From: Pseudovibrio exalbescens DSM 16456
GTDB taxonomy: Bacteria; Pseudomonadota; Alphaproteobacteria; Rhizobiales; Stappiaceae
Assembly (NCBI RefSeq): GCF_000422785.1
Contig: NZ_AUGS01000001.1
Span: 467,083 to 531,082, forward strand
Direction of reading: 5' to 3'
Length of the DNA: 64,000 bases
The translations under genes and the position numbers were made by a program. Under the pieces are notes generated by a model, which worked only from the letters and a program-made list of their open reading frames with translations, did no database searches and had not been told where the DNA came from. The first letter of the stretch is position 1. Every line of letters starts with the position of its first letter. Below are positions 55,386-63,390 of the stretch, piece by piece.

Positions 55386-56387
55386 ATGGAAATTGCAATC
55401 AAACCTTATGTGAAGTCTTTCATCGACTTCGCCAGTCAGCGTCCTGAAGTGCTGTGCCTTTCCGCTGACCTCACCAGCTCATGCGAGGTGGACAAGTTCC
55501 GCGATCAGTATCCGGAGCAGTTTCTTTCCTGTGGTATGGCCGAGCAGAACATGTTGTCTTTTGCAGGTGGTCTTGCCATGGAAGGGTACCGCCCCTTCCT
55601 GCACACCTTCGCGGTGTTCCTGTATCGCCGTCCGTTGGACCAGCTGATCAACTCGGTTGCCTATTCCAATCGCAAGGTTCGGTTGATGGGCTTCCTGCCG
55701 GGCATCACAACACCGGGGGGGATTACCCACCAGGCGATTGAAGATGTGGCGATCATGCGGGCGATCCCGAACATGACCATTCTGGAAACCGGGGATGCCA
55801 CGGAAGTGGAAACCGTGTTGCCGGTGGCCGATGCGGTGGACGGACCGGTTTATGTGCGCGTGTTGCGCGGGCAGGTGCCGCGCCTGTTCTCAACCCCGTT
55901 TGAGTTCAACAAACTGCGTTGCCTTTCTGAGGGCAAGGACCTGCTCGTTGTGACCTCCGGCATATGCACCGAGGAAGCCCTGCGCGCGACCGCAGTGCTC
56001 AAGGAAAAGGGTGTAGGCGTGCGCCATGTTCATGCCAGCACCTTGAAGCCTTTTGACAAGGAAACACTTCTTGAGCACATGAGCCAGGTCGATGGCGGGG
56101 TTATTACCCTGGAGAACCATACGATCGTGGGCGGGCTCGGCAGCATCGTTTCGGAGATCATTGCCGAAGAGGGTATTGGCAAAAAGCTGATCCGTTTGGG
56201 CCTGAAAGACACCTTTGCTCATGGGGCCTCCAAGGGGTACCTGATGGAAAAGTATGGTCTTGATGCCAAGGCGTTGGTGGAGGCCGTTGAAACCCTGAGT
56301 GGGCAAAAAACGGGCATCACCGCGGATGATCTGGCCGAGGCGCGGATTGATGACGTGCATTCGGCAGCAAAGGCGGAGGCGCTCTGA
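55386..56387 (+). CDS. Transketolase, C-terminal subunit
   Basis: Second half of the split transketolase (333 residues), 12 bases after the first. It carries the pyrimidine-binding region LSCGMAEQNMLSFAGGLAMEG with the catalytic glutamate in AEQN, then RVLRGQVPRLF and a C-terminal VITLENHTIVGGLGS. The stop is one base before the RLP start. Similarity to the 1-deoxyxylulose-5-phosphate synthase C-half is general to the superfamily; the paired subunit layout rules out a full-length dxs. Confidence 0.9.
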   Translation: MEIAIKPYVKSFIDFASQRPEVLCLSADLTSSCEVDKFRDQYPEQFLSCGMAEQNMLSFAGGLAMEGYRPFLHTFAVFLYRRPLDQLINSVAYSNRKVRLMGFLPGITTPGGITHQAIEDVAIMRAIPNMTILETGDATEVETVLPVADAVDGPVYVRVLRGQVPRLFSTPFEFNKLRCLSEGKDLLVVTSGICTEEALRATAVLKEKGVGVRHVHASTLKPFDKETLLEHMSQVDGGVITLENHTIVGGLGSIVSEIIAEEGIGKKLIRLGLKDTFAHGASKGYLMEKYGLDAKALVEAVETLSGQKTGITADDLAEARIDDVHSAAKAEAL

Positions 56388-56388
56388 T

Positions 56389-57498
56389 ATGGATCGTTTC
56401 ACTGTTACCTATCATGTGACAGGCCAAGAGGACGAGATTGCCAAGCGCGCGCTTGGCATCGCCCTTGAGCAGACCATAGAGCTGCCCGCAAACCTTGCAA
56501 CGCCGGGCTTTGTTGCCGACGAAGTGGTGGGACAGATCCTTTCCACCGAGGCTTTGGGCGGGGATGTGTGGGAGGTGAAAATCTCCTATCACCCGGATGC
56601 TGCGGGCGGCGAGCTGACCCAGCTTTTGAACGTGATCTTCGGCAACTCTTCCATCCAGAGCGGCATTCGTCTGGCCTCCTTTGAGTTGACAGAGGCCATG
56701 ATGGCGCAGTTCAAGGGGCCACGGTTTGGCGTTGCTGGCCTGCGGGAGCTGGTGGGCGTGCCCGAAAAGCCGCTGATCCAGACCGCACTGAAACCCATGG
56801 GCACGGATGCCAAGGGCCTTGCAGAGCTGGCCTACAAGTTCGCTCTGGGCGGTGTGGACGTGATCAAGGATGACCACGGTCTTGCCAACCAGGTGTGGGC
56901 GCCGTTTGAAGAGCGGGTGGAAGCGTGCGTTGCTGCCGTCAACAAGGCCAATGCGGAGACGGGCGGCAAAACCGTTTACGCGCCGAATGTTTCCGGCGAC
57001 TTCACGGCCGTGATGCAGTGGGCAAAGTTTGCCAAGCAGGCCGGGGCAGGGGCGCTTTTGCTGTGTCCGGGGCTTACTGGGTTTGATGCCATGCGCACCA
57101 TTGCCGATGATGACAGCATCGCGCTGCCCATCATTGCGCACCCCTCTCTGCTGGGCGGCAATGTCACCTCCCAAGCTTCAGGGTTCAGCCACCGGGTGCT
57201 GTTTGGTCAGATTGCCCGCCTGTGCGGGGCAGATTCCTCCGTTTACCCCAACTACGGCGGGCGGTTTGGTTTTTCCAAGCAGGAGTGTCTTTCCATCGTT
57301 GATGGCTGCTTGAGCGCGTGGGGCCACCTGAAGACCGTATTCCCGACACCGGGTGGGGGCATGACTCTGGACCGGGTGGAAGACATGCAGGCCACCTATG
57401 GCAATGAGGTCATGTATCTCATTGGCGGCGGCCTTTATGGACTGACGGATGATCTGGTGAAGTCTACCCGCATCTTCCGCGAGGCGCTTGGCCGCTAA
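56389..57498 (+). CDS. RuBisCO-like protein (form IV)
   Basis: Form IV RuBisCO homologue of 369 residues, not a carboxylase. K135 (in TALKPMG) matches RuBisCO K175. The carbamate region reads VIKDDHGL with K160, D161, D162, H163: the lysine and aspartate are kept but E204 is H. Loop 6 is IGGGLYG and lacks the K334 lysine. Such RLPs isomerise or decarboxylate ketose phosphates (for example 5-methylthioribulose-1-P 1,3-isomerase, or 3-oxo-isoapionate-4-P decarboxylase). The E-to-H change is also known in the isomerase-type RLPs. Confidence 0.92.
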   Translation: MDRFTVTYHVTGQEDEIAKRALGIALEQTIELPANLATPGFVADEVVGQILSTEALGGDVWEVKISYHPDAAGGELTQLLNVIFGNSSIQSGIRLASFELTEAMMAQFKGPRFGVAGLRELVGVPEKPLIQTALKPMGTDAKGLAELAYKFALGGVDVIKDDHGLANQVWAPFEERVEACVAAVNKANAETGGKTVYAPNVSGDFTAVMQWAKFAKQAGAGALLLCPGLTGFDAMRTIADDDSIALPIIAHPSLLGGNVTSQASGFSHRVLFGQIARLCGADSSVYPNYGGRFGFSKQECLSIVDGCLSAWGHLKTVFPTPGGGMTLDRVEDMQATYGNEVMYLIGGGLYGLTDDLVKSTRIFREALGR

Positions 57499-57519
57499 AG
57501 CCTGATTGCTGCAAAGACC

Positions 57520-57555
57520 AAAGGCCCGGTTCGTTCCTGCGCACCGGGCCTTTTT
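57520..57555 (+). terminator. Terminator of the importer-to-RLP operon
   Basis: AAAGGCCCGG, 14-base loop, CCGGGCCTTT, then T-run. Confidence 0.85.
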
Positions 57556-57884
57556 CGTGTTTTCGCTTGGCGGGCTGGGTAGGACTGGTCAGACCAATGC
57601 ATCGTCTGCGCGATCGCGCTCTTAATGCGCGTAAAGTCTCGGGAAGGGCGGTAGCCAATCCTCGCAGCCAGAGTGCTTTTCAGTCGAGTTCTGTATTTCA
57701 AGCAAGAGTATTGTGCGGAGTGTCTTGCCGACCTGCTTAATGAGCTGATCGCCCGGCGCTGTAACCGGGTACCGAAGACCATGGCGTGGGCAGGTCCGAC
57801 GGCACAGTGGGGGCGGACAAGGAAGGGGGGCAGATCGCCTCGATTGAGACCATGACACTTGCTCTTGGGGGGGGGCGGTGGGTG
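57556..57884. other. Left part of degraded island
   Basis: No supportable gene. A run of nine G residues at 57867-57875 lies just before the first phage-like remnant. Short open frames on both strands have no recognisable similarity; they may be decayed. Confidence 0.4.
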
Positions 57885-58248
57885 TGTCTGCCAACGGTAG
57901 CAACGAACTGCGCTTAAGGCTCAGTGCCGTGCGCCAAGAACGCGGATGATTGACGGTCATCGGCCACGCCTCTTTATTAGCCCCAATTGCAAAATGCTGA
58001 CACGCGGTTTCGCGAGCGGGTACAAATATAAGAAGCGGGCCAATGATAGCGGGCCGGCCTATGATCCGGAGTTAAGCAAGAATGAATATTCCCATCCGCA
58101 TGACGGGCTCCGTTATCTGGTGCTCGGGTATCGTGGTCGACCAACTGTTGTTAGTGGATCTGTTGGCTCATCGAGACCTCAGTCTGCTCCGCAGCAGTAT
58201 AAAGATCTACGAAAACGACAAAGCCTTTTCGATCCGCATCAAGTTTAA
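57885..58248 (+). pseudogene. Terminase-like C-terminal remnant, copy 1
   Basis: The frame from 57946 reads LFISPNCKMLTRGFASGYKY, then NEYSHPHDGLRYLVLG, which resembles the C-terminus of phage terminase large subunits (family pattern: a cysteine in P-x-C-K, then S-H-x-x-D-A-L-Q-Y). Upstream in another frame, NELRLRLSAVRQ fits the preceding segment, so a frameshift near 57940 has broken the gene. Only the last third of a terminase is left. Assigned by pattern. Confidence 0.5.
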
Positions 58249-58252
58249 TTTG

Positions 58253-58510
58253 TTATAGGTTTTTTGATTCAAAATCACTGATTAACACTTCGATCGCAAT
58301 CTCTTCAACGGGTCGGGGATCAAAGTAAGTTACTTCCATATCGCCCACAACTTCTTTGCGAATATAAATCTTGCTTGGAATGAAATTTTTACTTGCCAAA
58401 TTATCGTTCAATGGTCGGATCACACCATATATTTCGCCCGATTCTCGGAATACTATGGCCATGAAACGTTGTTTTTTAAATTCAAATTCCTTTTCAACAA
58501 TATTCGACAT
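58253..58510 (-). CDS. Hypothetical protein of unknown function (85 residues)
   Basis: Small protein convergent with the terminase remnant. ATG at 58510 follows AAGGAACG; an extension to 58600 has no ribosome site. The product is rich in K, E, I and F with a MAIVFRESGEIYGVIRPL segment, probably a beta-rich fold. Base composition is more AT-rich than the flanking chromosome. No family recognised; a phage cargo gene is plausible. Confidence 0.5.
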   Translation of the reverse strand: MSNIVEKEFEFKKQRFMAIVFRESGEIYGVIRPLNDNLASKNFIPSKIYIRKEVVGDMEVTYFDPRPVEEIAIEVLISDFESKNL

Positions 58511-58721
58511 ATTGTCGTTCCTTTTTTCTTTGTTAATGATTTTGTTTGCTAAATGAATCTCAAGGAGCGACAAATGGGAGTGTATTTTCGAAGGTGCCAA
58601 TCAAAATGACGGCAGCAAACCCACACCATAAGTCTTTTGCATAATATGTAAATATTTAGAAACAGATTATTATAACCTCCTCTCTCTTTGGCGTCAAGGA
58701 TGTTTTTTGGGCTGTGGATAT

Positions 58722-58975
58722 TTTGCATGTCGGCTGTACGAGTAAAGTGCTGATTCTTGGGGTTGCCAGGGGTTCAAGTACAAGAAACGTACAAATGACA
58801 GTGGCCCTATGATCCGGAGCCAAGCAAAAAACGAGTATTCCCACCCTCATTACGGGCTGCAGTATCTGGTACTTGGGTATCGTGGGCGGTCTACCGTGGT
58901 GAGCGGATCCTCTGGTTCATCGAGAAGTCAATCATCTGCGCGACCCAAGAAGCACTAGCGAAAACGGAAGGGTGC
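58722..58975 (+). pseudogene. Terminase-like C-terminal remnant, copy 2
   Basis: A second, more decayed copy of the remnant 755 bases to the left. It keeps NEYSHPHYGLQYLVLGYRGR-like sequence (58820 region) but has a three-base loss near 58802 and an in-frame stop after the conserved segment. The two copies are about three-quarters identical in DNA over 230 bases, so they derive from related phages, not a single recent duplication. Confidence 0.5.
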
Positions 58976-58993
58976 TTTCGATCTACATCGGTT

Positions 58994-59158
58994 TTAGCTA
59001 TCGGTACTGGATTGCAGCGACTGGAGGTAAGTATATTCCGCGATTTCTTGAGCCTCCTCTTTTGTGGCGCAATATCCGCAACCAGGTTTCCGATGGTTGT
59101 TAGCGACCCAAAACCATGGATGTTGGTGGCCGGAAGCAACTTGTCTGTAAACACGCAT
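58994..59158 (-). CDS. Small hypothetical protein (54 residues)
   Basis: Short frame convergent with remnant copy 2. The product begins MRVYRQVASGHQHPWFWVANN and has a CGYC pair and a Glu/Ala-rich helical end. Arrangement mirrors copy 1, where a small gene also points toward the remnant. There is no clear ribosome site. Uncertain, but the composition looks coding. Confidence 0.4.
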   Translation of the reverse strand: MRVYRQVASGHQHPWFWVANNHRKPGCGYCATKEEAQEIAEYTYLQSLQSSTDS

Positions 59159-59427
59159 TGAAGAATAATTGTTGTTGGGGTCCTACGCTACGCCATCGTC
59201 TTGGACATCGAGCCAGGTTCTATGCCATTTGAATTTCAGCACCATTATTGCATCTTCTAGTTAGATTGTTCCCTAAGTAATCATATACGATCGCGAGCAC
59301 GCTTCCTAACCAACCCTCAGCAAAAATAGATTGGCACTGTAGGAGTTGAATAACCTCTGCAGTTAGGGTCGACCTCTTTTTGGTGTCGCTTTTCCAAAGT
59401 TGCAACTATTGCTAAATGAACTGATGT

Positions 59428-60434
59428 ATGGATTCGTTGATTGAGTTGATGTCTGGTTATTTTGAAATCCGAAATGAAGAAGATTTATTTCGAGCAATTG
59501 AAATATTTAAAGCAAATGAATGGGTACAAGATTGCAAAATTAGGTTTGTTGGTTGGCCGCACTATGAGATCAGGATTAAAGGTACAGATTTTAAAGGTGG
59601 TGTACCTACAAGAATAATGCCTGCTCTCTTAGAGTTACAAAATTCTATTAATAAAGCATATTCCCGCGCTGTTTATGGAAAACAAAAAAGACTAAGTGCC
59701 GAGGACAAAAAGAAAACCGAACTAATTGTACATCTTGAGGAGGGGTCGACACTTTTTGGGGTTGACCTTACAGAGGTTCTTAACAGGGTGGTAGACAAAG
59801 CAATGGGCAAGCTTACCGGACCTCAGATAGTTATCACGATCTTGGGCTTGGCGGCGGTTGTGGGAACTACCTACGTTAAAGTTGCTGATATCAACTCTCG
59901 TGCAATCGAAAAGGAAATTGATTTCAGGATTCTGCAGACTGAGGAGGAAACTAAGCGCTATGAGAAAATTGTTGAAATTGCGAAGCAAAATACCTTTGTC
60001 AATGAACAACTGGCCGACACAATCAAAGCGCAGTCAACACTAATCGCAAAGCTTGATGAGGATGACGAAGTTTACGAAAAAGATACTCTGCTTGTGAATG
60101 GCAGGGTTTCAAAGAAACTTCTTAAAGAAGAAAAGGTTCCAAAACTACAAACCCGCTTGGACGGCAATTACATCATACTCTCGGTAGATTCGGGCGAGGT
60201 TCAAGATGGATATCGCGCAAAGTAAAAAACATCGCAACAGGTGAAGAGTTTGCGGTTCATATCCCGCAAGGTACGTTGCCTGAAGACCAGCTTAAAGAAC
60301 TCCAAAGAGGCGAGTGGGGCAAGAAGGCACTAAAGATGAAAATCAATGCCACAATGCAGCGTGGGAAAATACTTAGCGCCACACTTGTGAAAACGGAAAA
60401 AATACTGTTCGGAGAAGGTTATCAGACAAACTAG
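59428..60434 (+). pseudogene. Frameshifted gene of unknown function
   Basis: The first frame (59428-60225, 265 residues) has a polar N-terminal domain, one membrane span near residues 131-150 (GPQIVITILGLAAVVGTTYV), and a coiled-coil-like acidic stretch. It stops near 60223, but the -1 frame continues without a break to 60434: VKNIATGEEFAVHIPQGTLP and onwards. One deleted A around 60219-60229 would join them. Either a pseudogene, a sequencing error or programmed frameshifting. AT-rich relative to neighbours. No family recognised. Confidence 0.55.
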
Positions 60435-60795
60435 CCAAAGTAGACCGGAGAGTTCCTTTTCCCTGAAAAAATGCGAGTTGGTTGTTGCCATTGGCCGCCC
60501 CGAGATTCGAGGCTCAGGCCCATCGCAGCGTGTAAATGGTCAGCGCAAAAATACATCAATATGGCACGGCTCTATCAGGAGCAAAACCAAACCCAAGGAA
60601 CCGTCGCCTGAAAACAAATGCGCGCAAAATTATGGACACTGCCCCAGATACAGCGGCTAGACGAGGACTTCTTCTCCGATTAGGCGCATTTCTCCGTGCT
60701 TACTGGGTGATTGCTGGAGCTTTGGCGAGAGGGCAGATATACAAAAAGCTACAGAGTTGCAGCTTGTAAGTCACTGGCTTCAAAAAAGGAAAGCG
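60435..60795. other. Right part of degraded island up to tRNA-Thr
   Basis: No gene supported. Small frames show no similarity. This borders the 3' end of tRNA-Thr, a common integration point; I find no copy of the tRNA 3' end at the left side. Confidence 0.4.
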
Positions 60796-60871
60796 TGGTG
60801 CCGGCAGCAGGGATCGAACCCGCGACCCCCTGATTACAAGTCAGGTGCTCTACCATCTGAGCTATACCGGC
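60796..60871 (-). tRNA. tRNA-Thr (TGT)
   Basis: 76 bases including encoded CCA. Acceptor GCCGGTA pairs with TGCCGGC; the anticodon loop carries TGT; T-arm GGGTTCGATCCC is present. Its 3' end faces the degraded island on the left, which fits integration of a mobile element at this gene. Confidence 0.96.
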
Positions 60872-61256
60872 GTCGCTGGAGGGGCTTTTAAGGGGCTCTG
60901 GCCGGTTTGTAAATGCTTTTGGAAAAATTCTTTTCGGAAATTCACAGCTGTACTGGCTGAGGGGTGCGCGTGGTTTTCCCGGTCTCCCATTTCTCGGATT
61001 TTTCAGCGTGAAAAATCCACAAGCCTTTGATGCCAAGCCGGAAATCCACATTGCCCTCTTAACACGCGCTGAAGGTCGATTTGGCGATCTATTCTTGGGT
61101 GAGGTTGAATCGATTTTCTATTTTGCCTGGAAACTAAAGCGATTTCAGTGCCTTTTATTTTTTCAAATATCAATTTGATGCAACTCAATGTTCCTAGCGA
61201 ATACTACCAATAGTTGTTTTTCTCTTGGGAGAAACCACAGAGAGTTGGAGGGAGAG
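60872..61256. other. Intergenic region upstream of ompW
   Basis: No gene supported; includes the tRNA-Thr promoter (leftward) and the ompW leader. An in-frame extension of ompW to 61188 lacks a signal peptide start and is not used. Confidence 0.4.
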
Positions 61257-61943
61257 ATGGGTTTCACGAAAACCATTGGTTGTTTGGGTGTCGTTGCCAT
61301 GATGGCGCCTGCAGGGCAGGCCTTGGCTGCGGATCTGGGTGCGTCACAAGATGAAGCTGTGATGGCCGCAGTATCTCAGAGAAGCCCTTGGCAGGTCCGT
61401 GTCCGTGCCCTTGGTGTGATCACAGAAGACAACGGGAATGTTGATGGAATTGCTGGCTCTGATCTTTCCTATTCAGATACAGTCATTCCTGAGCTCGACA
61501 TCACCTACTACTTTACGGAGAACATTGCAGCGGAGCTCATTCTTGGCACCACGTGGGCCGATGTGAAGGCGGAGGGATCAATTTCGGGACTGGGAACGGT
61601 AGGGGAGGCCTGGCTTTTACCGCCCACACTGACGCTTCAGTATCATTTTACCAACTTCGGTCAGTTCAAGCCCTATGTGGGGGCCGGTGTGAACTACACG
61701 ATCTTCTATAATCAGGATGGCAAAAATGCCATGTCGGATCTTGATATCGAAAATACGTGGGGTGCGGCGCTGCAAGTAGGCTTCGACTACATGATTGACG
61801 AGAGTTGGGGGGTAAACCTGGATGTGAAGAAGCTCTTTCTGGAGCCGGATTACGATATCACCATGAATGACGGCACAAAGCTTTCCGGTAAGGCTGAGCT
61901 GAACCCGTGGCTGGTGGGCGCGGGTATTACCTATCGTTTTTAA
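61257..61943 (+). CDS. ompW: OmpW-family outer membrane protein
   Basis: Eight-stranded beta-barrel protein of the outer membrane (228 residues). Signal peptide: MGFTKTIGCLGVVAMMAPAG, cleavage near ALAADL. The barrel strands follow, with SPWQVRVRALGVITED, DITYYFTENIAAELILG, LPPTLTLQYHF, PYVGAGVNYTIFY and a C-terminal ITYRF that ends in the aromatic residue needed for BAM insertion. ATG 61257 has GGAGGGAGAG upstream. OmpW is often linked to stress or small-hydrophobic uptake; the ligand is unknown here. Confidence 0.92.
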   Translation: MGFTKTIGCLGVVAMMAPAGQALAADLGASQDEAVMAAVSQRSPWQVRVRALGVITEDNGNVDGIAGSDLSYSDTVIPELDITYYFTENIAAELILGTTWADVKAEGSISGLGTVGEAWLLPPTLTLQYHFTNFGQFKPYVGAGVNYTIFYNQDGKNAMSDLDIENTWGAALQVGFDYMIDESWGVNLDVKKLFLEPDYDITMNDGTKLSGKAELNPWLVGAGITYRF

Positions 61944-61960
61944 CAGTTGATGAGAAAGAA

Positions 61961-61990
61961 ACGGCCCGCCAGTAGAATTTGGCGGGCCGT
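61961..61990. terminator. Bidirectional terminator between ompW and rlmB
   Basis: ACGGCCCGCCA pairs with TGGCGGGCCGT around GTAGAATT. The leftward strand is followed by TTTCTTTCTC, so it best serves rlmB; ompW has no clear T-run. Confidence 0.65.
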
Positions 61991-62021
61991 CGGATTCCGG
62001 TGGGAAGAGATCCGCGTGCCT

Positions 62022-62846
62022 TCAGGAAAGCCCCATCTGCATCCGCGCAACATACAGGGAAAGCACAGCGGCGTTAGACACGTTGAGGGACTTGATCTCG
62101 CCGGGCATGTCCAGCCGGGCGAGGGTGTCACAGGCCTCGCGTACGCCCTGACGCACGCCTTTGCCTTCTGAGCCCAGAACAAGCAGTGTCTTCTCGGAAA
62201 ATTCCGTGTTCTCCAATGCAGCAGGGCCTTCACTGTCCAGCGCAATGGCCTGATACCCCTGTTCGCGCATTTCCTTAACGAAGCGGGCCATGTTCGGCAC
62301 GCGGACATGGCGGATCATATCGAGGGCGCCGGAGGCGGTTTTTGCCAAAACGGGGCCTTCTTCAGGCGCGTGACGGCGAGTTGTTACAACCGCGTCTGCT
62401 GACAGAGCGACGGCCGAACGCAGGATTGCGCCAACGTTGTGCGGGTCGGTCACCTGGTCGAGAGCCAGAACCAGCTTTCCGCCCTGCAGCTCTTCCGCGC
62501 CATAGTGGGGCAGGGGATCCACATATAAAGCTGCGCCTTGATGAACGGCGTCCTTCGGCAGGAGCTTGTCGATCGCGCGCGGGCTTTGAAGTTCAACAGG
62601 AACATCCGGCCTTACGCCGCGCTCTTCAAGGCGGCGTAGCGCGTTCTGGCTGATAACCAGTTTGTGGCGCGTGCGGGCCGGATTGGCAAAGGCGGCTTCG
62701 ACCGTGTGGAGGCCATAAATATAAAAGGGGCCGTCATCAGGATCAGTGCGGCTGGTCATGGCCTTTTTCTTCCATGGAGGAATGTGACCCTTGCCGGTGC
62801 CGAAGGATTTGTCTTTTGTAGGTTTGGGGCGTTTGTTCTGGCTCAT
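62022..62846 (-). CDS. rlmB: 23S rRNA (guanosine-2'-O)-methyltransferase RlmB-like
   Basis: SPOUT-type (TrmH family) RNA methyltransferase of 274 residues. It has the substrate-binding N-terminal domain starting FYIYGLHTVEAAF, then LALDQVTDPHNVGAILRSA, VLGSEGKGVR and IKSLNVSNAAVLSLY, the three SPOUT motifs that form the knotted SAM site. RlmB methylates G2251 of 23S rRNA in E. coli. ATG 62846 is chosen; a GTG at 62873 is possible. It lies next to tRNA-Tyr, tRNA-Gly and tuf, as in many Hyphomicrobiales. Confidence 0.92.
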   Translation of the reverse strand: MSQNKRPKPTKDKSFGTGKGHIPPWKKKAMTSRTDPDDGPFYIYGLHTVEAAFANPARTRHKLVISQNALRRLEERGVRPDVPVELQSPRAIDKLLPKDAVHQGAALYVDPLPHYGAEELQGGKLVLALDQVTDPHNVGAILRSAVALSADAVVTTRRHAPEEGPVLAKTASGALDMIRHVRVPNMARFVKEMREQGYQAIALDSEGPAALENTEFSEKTLLVLGSEGKGVRQGVREACDTLARLDMPGEIKSLNVSNAAVLSLYVARMQMGLS

Positions 62847-63290
62847 GACGTGCAGCGATACATTGACGGGCACTACTGTTCAACTGAGAATTACGAATCT
62901 CCCCTGTGATGCCGCGGGCCTGTGATGCACCGATAAAGGGCGGGCCGGAATCACCTGAGCACCTTGTGCTGCTTTGCCAGTTCAAAAGACAAGGTATTGT
63001 GATCAAAGCGCGTGGGGTGCGACAGTTATTCAATCAAGCGCCGCCAATCTTGGGATTCTGCGTTGTGCCTCAGGGTTTTTTGCGAAAATCAGGAGGCGGA
63101 AATAACGTGCGAGCGGGAATTCACAGTGGTTCCTGTTGTTTTTGCACAATCTGTTATAAATGGCCGTTGACAGAGCGGGCCGACAACTGCATAAACCGCG
63201 CCACAGGAACGCGGCGCACAAGTAGTGCGCTCGCCGATCTGACGAAGCAGTCCAACCGCGTAACCATCGTGGATTGGGCGCAGATGTTTC
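62847..63290. other. Divergent promoter region of rlmB and tRNA-Tyr
   Basis: No gene supported. It holds the tRNA-Tyr promoter at 63167-63195 (described separately) and the start region of rlmB. Confidence 0.45.
63167..63195 (+). promoter_or_regulatory. Promoter of tRNA-Tyr/tRNA-Gly/tuf
   Basis: TTGACA (63167-63172), 17-base spacer, CATAAA (63190-63195). The same layout precedes the solitary tRNA-Tyr at 20 kb. Confidence 0.65.
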
Positions 63291-63375
63291 GGAGGAGTGC
63301 CCGAGTGGCTAAAGGGGGCGGACTGTAAATCCGCTGGCTATGCCTACGTTGGTTCGAATCCAACCTCCTCCACCA
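63291..63375 (+). tRNA. tRNA-Tyr (GTA), second copy
   Basis: 85 bases, with CCA. Identical to the tRNA-Tyr at 20065-20149. First gene of the tRNA-Tyr/tRNA-Gly/tuf transcription unit. Confidence 0.97.
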
Positions 63376-63390
63376 TCATCTGCTGCGGAC

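Noticed and set aside
54453..56387. Split transketolase as dxs or pyruvate dehydrogenase E1
   Set aside because: Length, order and TPP segments fit paired transketolase subunits; no E2 or lipoyl genes are near, and dxs is one chain of about 630 residues.
56389..57498. RLP as a true RuBisCO or as the enolase-type MtnW
   Set aside because: The loop-6 lysine is missing and E204 is histidine; the enolase-type RLP keeps the glutamate, so neither role is supported.
58656..58850. Minus-strand frame across terminase remnant 2
   Set aside because: It is the complement of the remnant, with no own similarity.
59220..59405. A 61-codon minus-strand frame divergent from the frameshifted gene
   Set aside because: It starts at TTG with no ribosome site and has no recognisable motif.
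57500..60795. Integrase or attachment-site repeat for the island
   Set aside because: I found no integrase-like frame and no copy of the tRNA-Thr 3' end at the left border, so an intact mobile element is not claimed.
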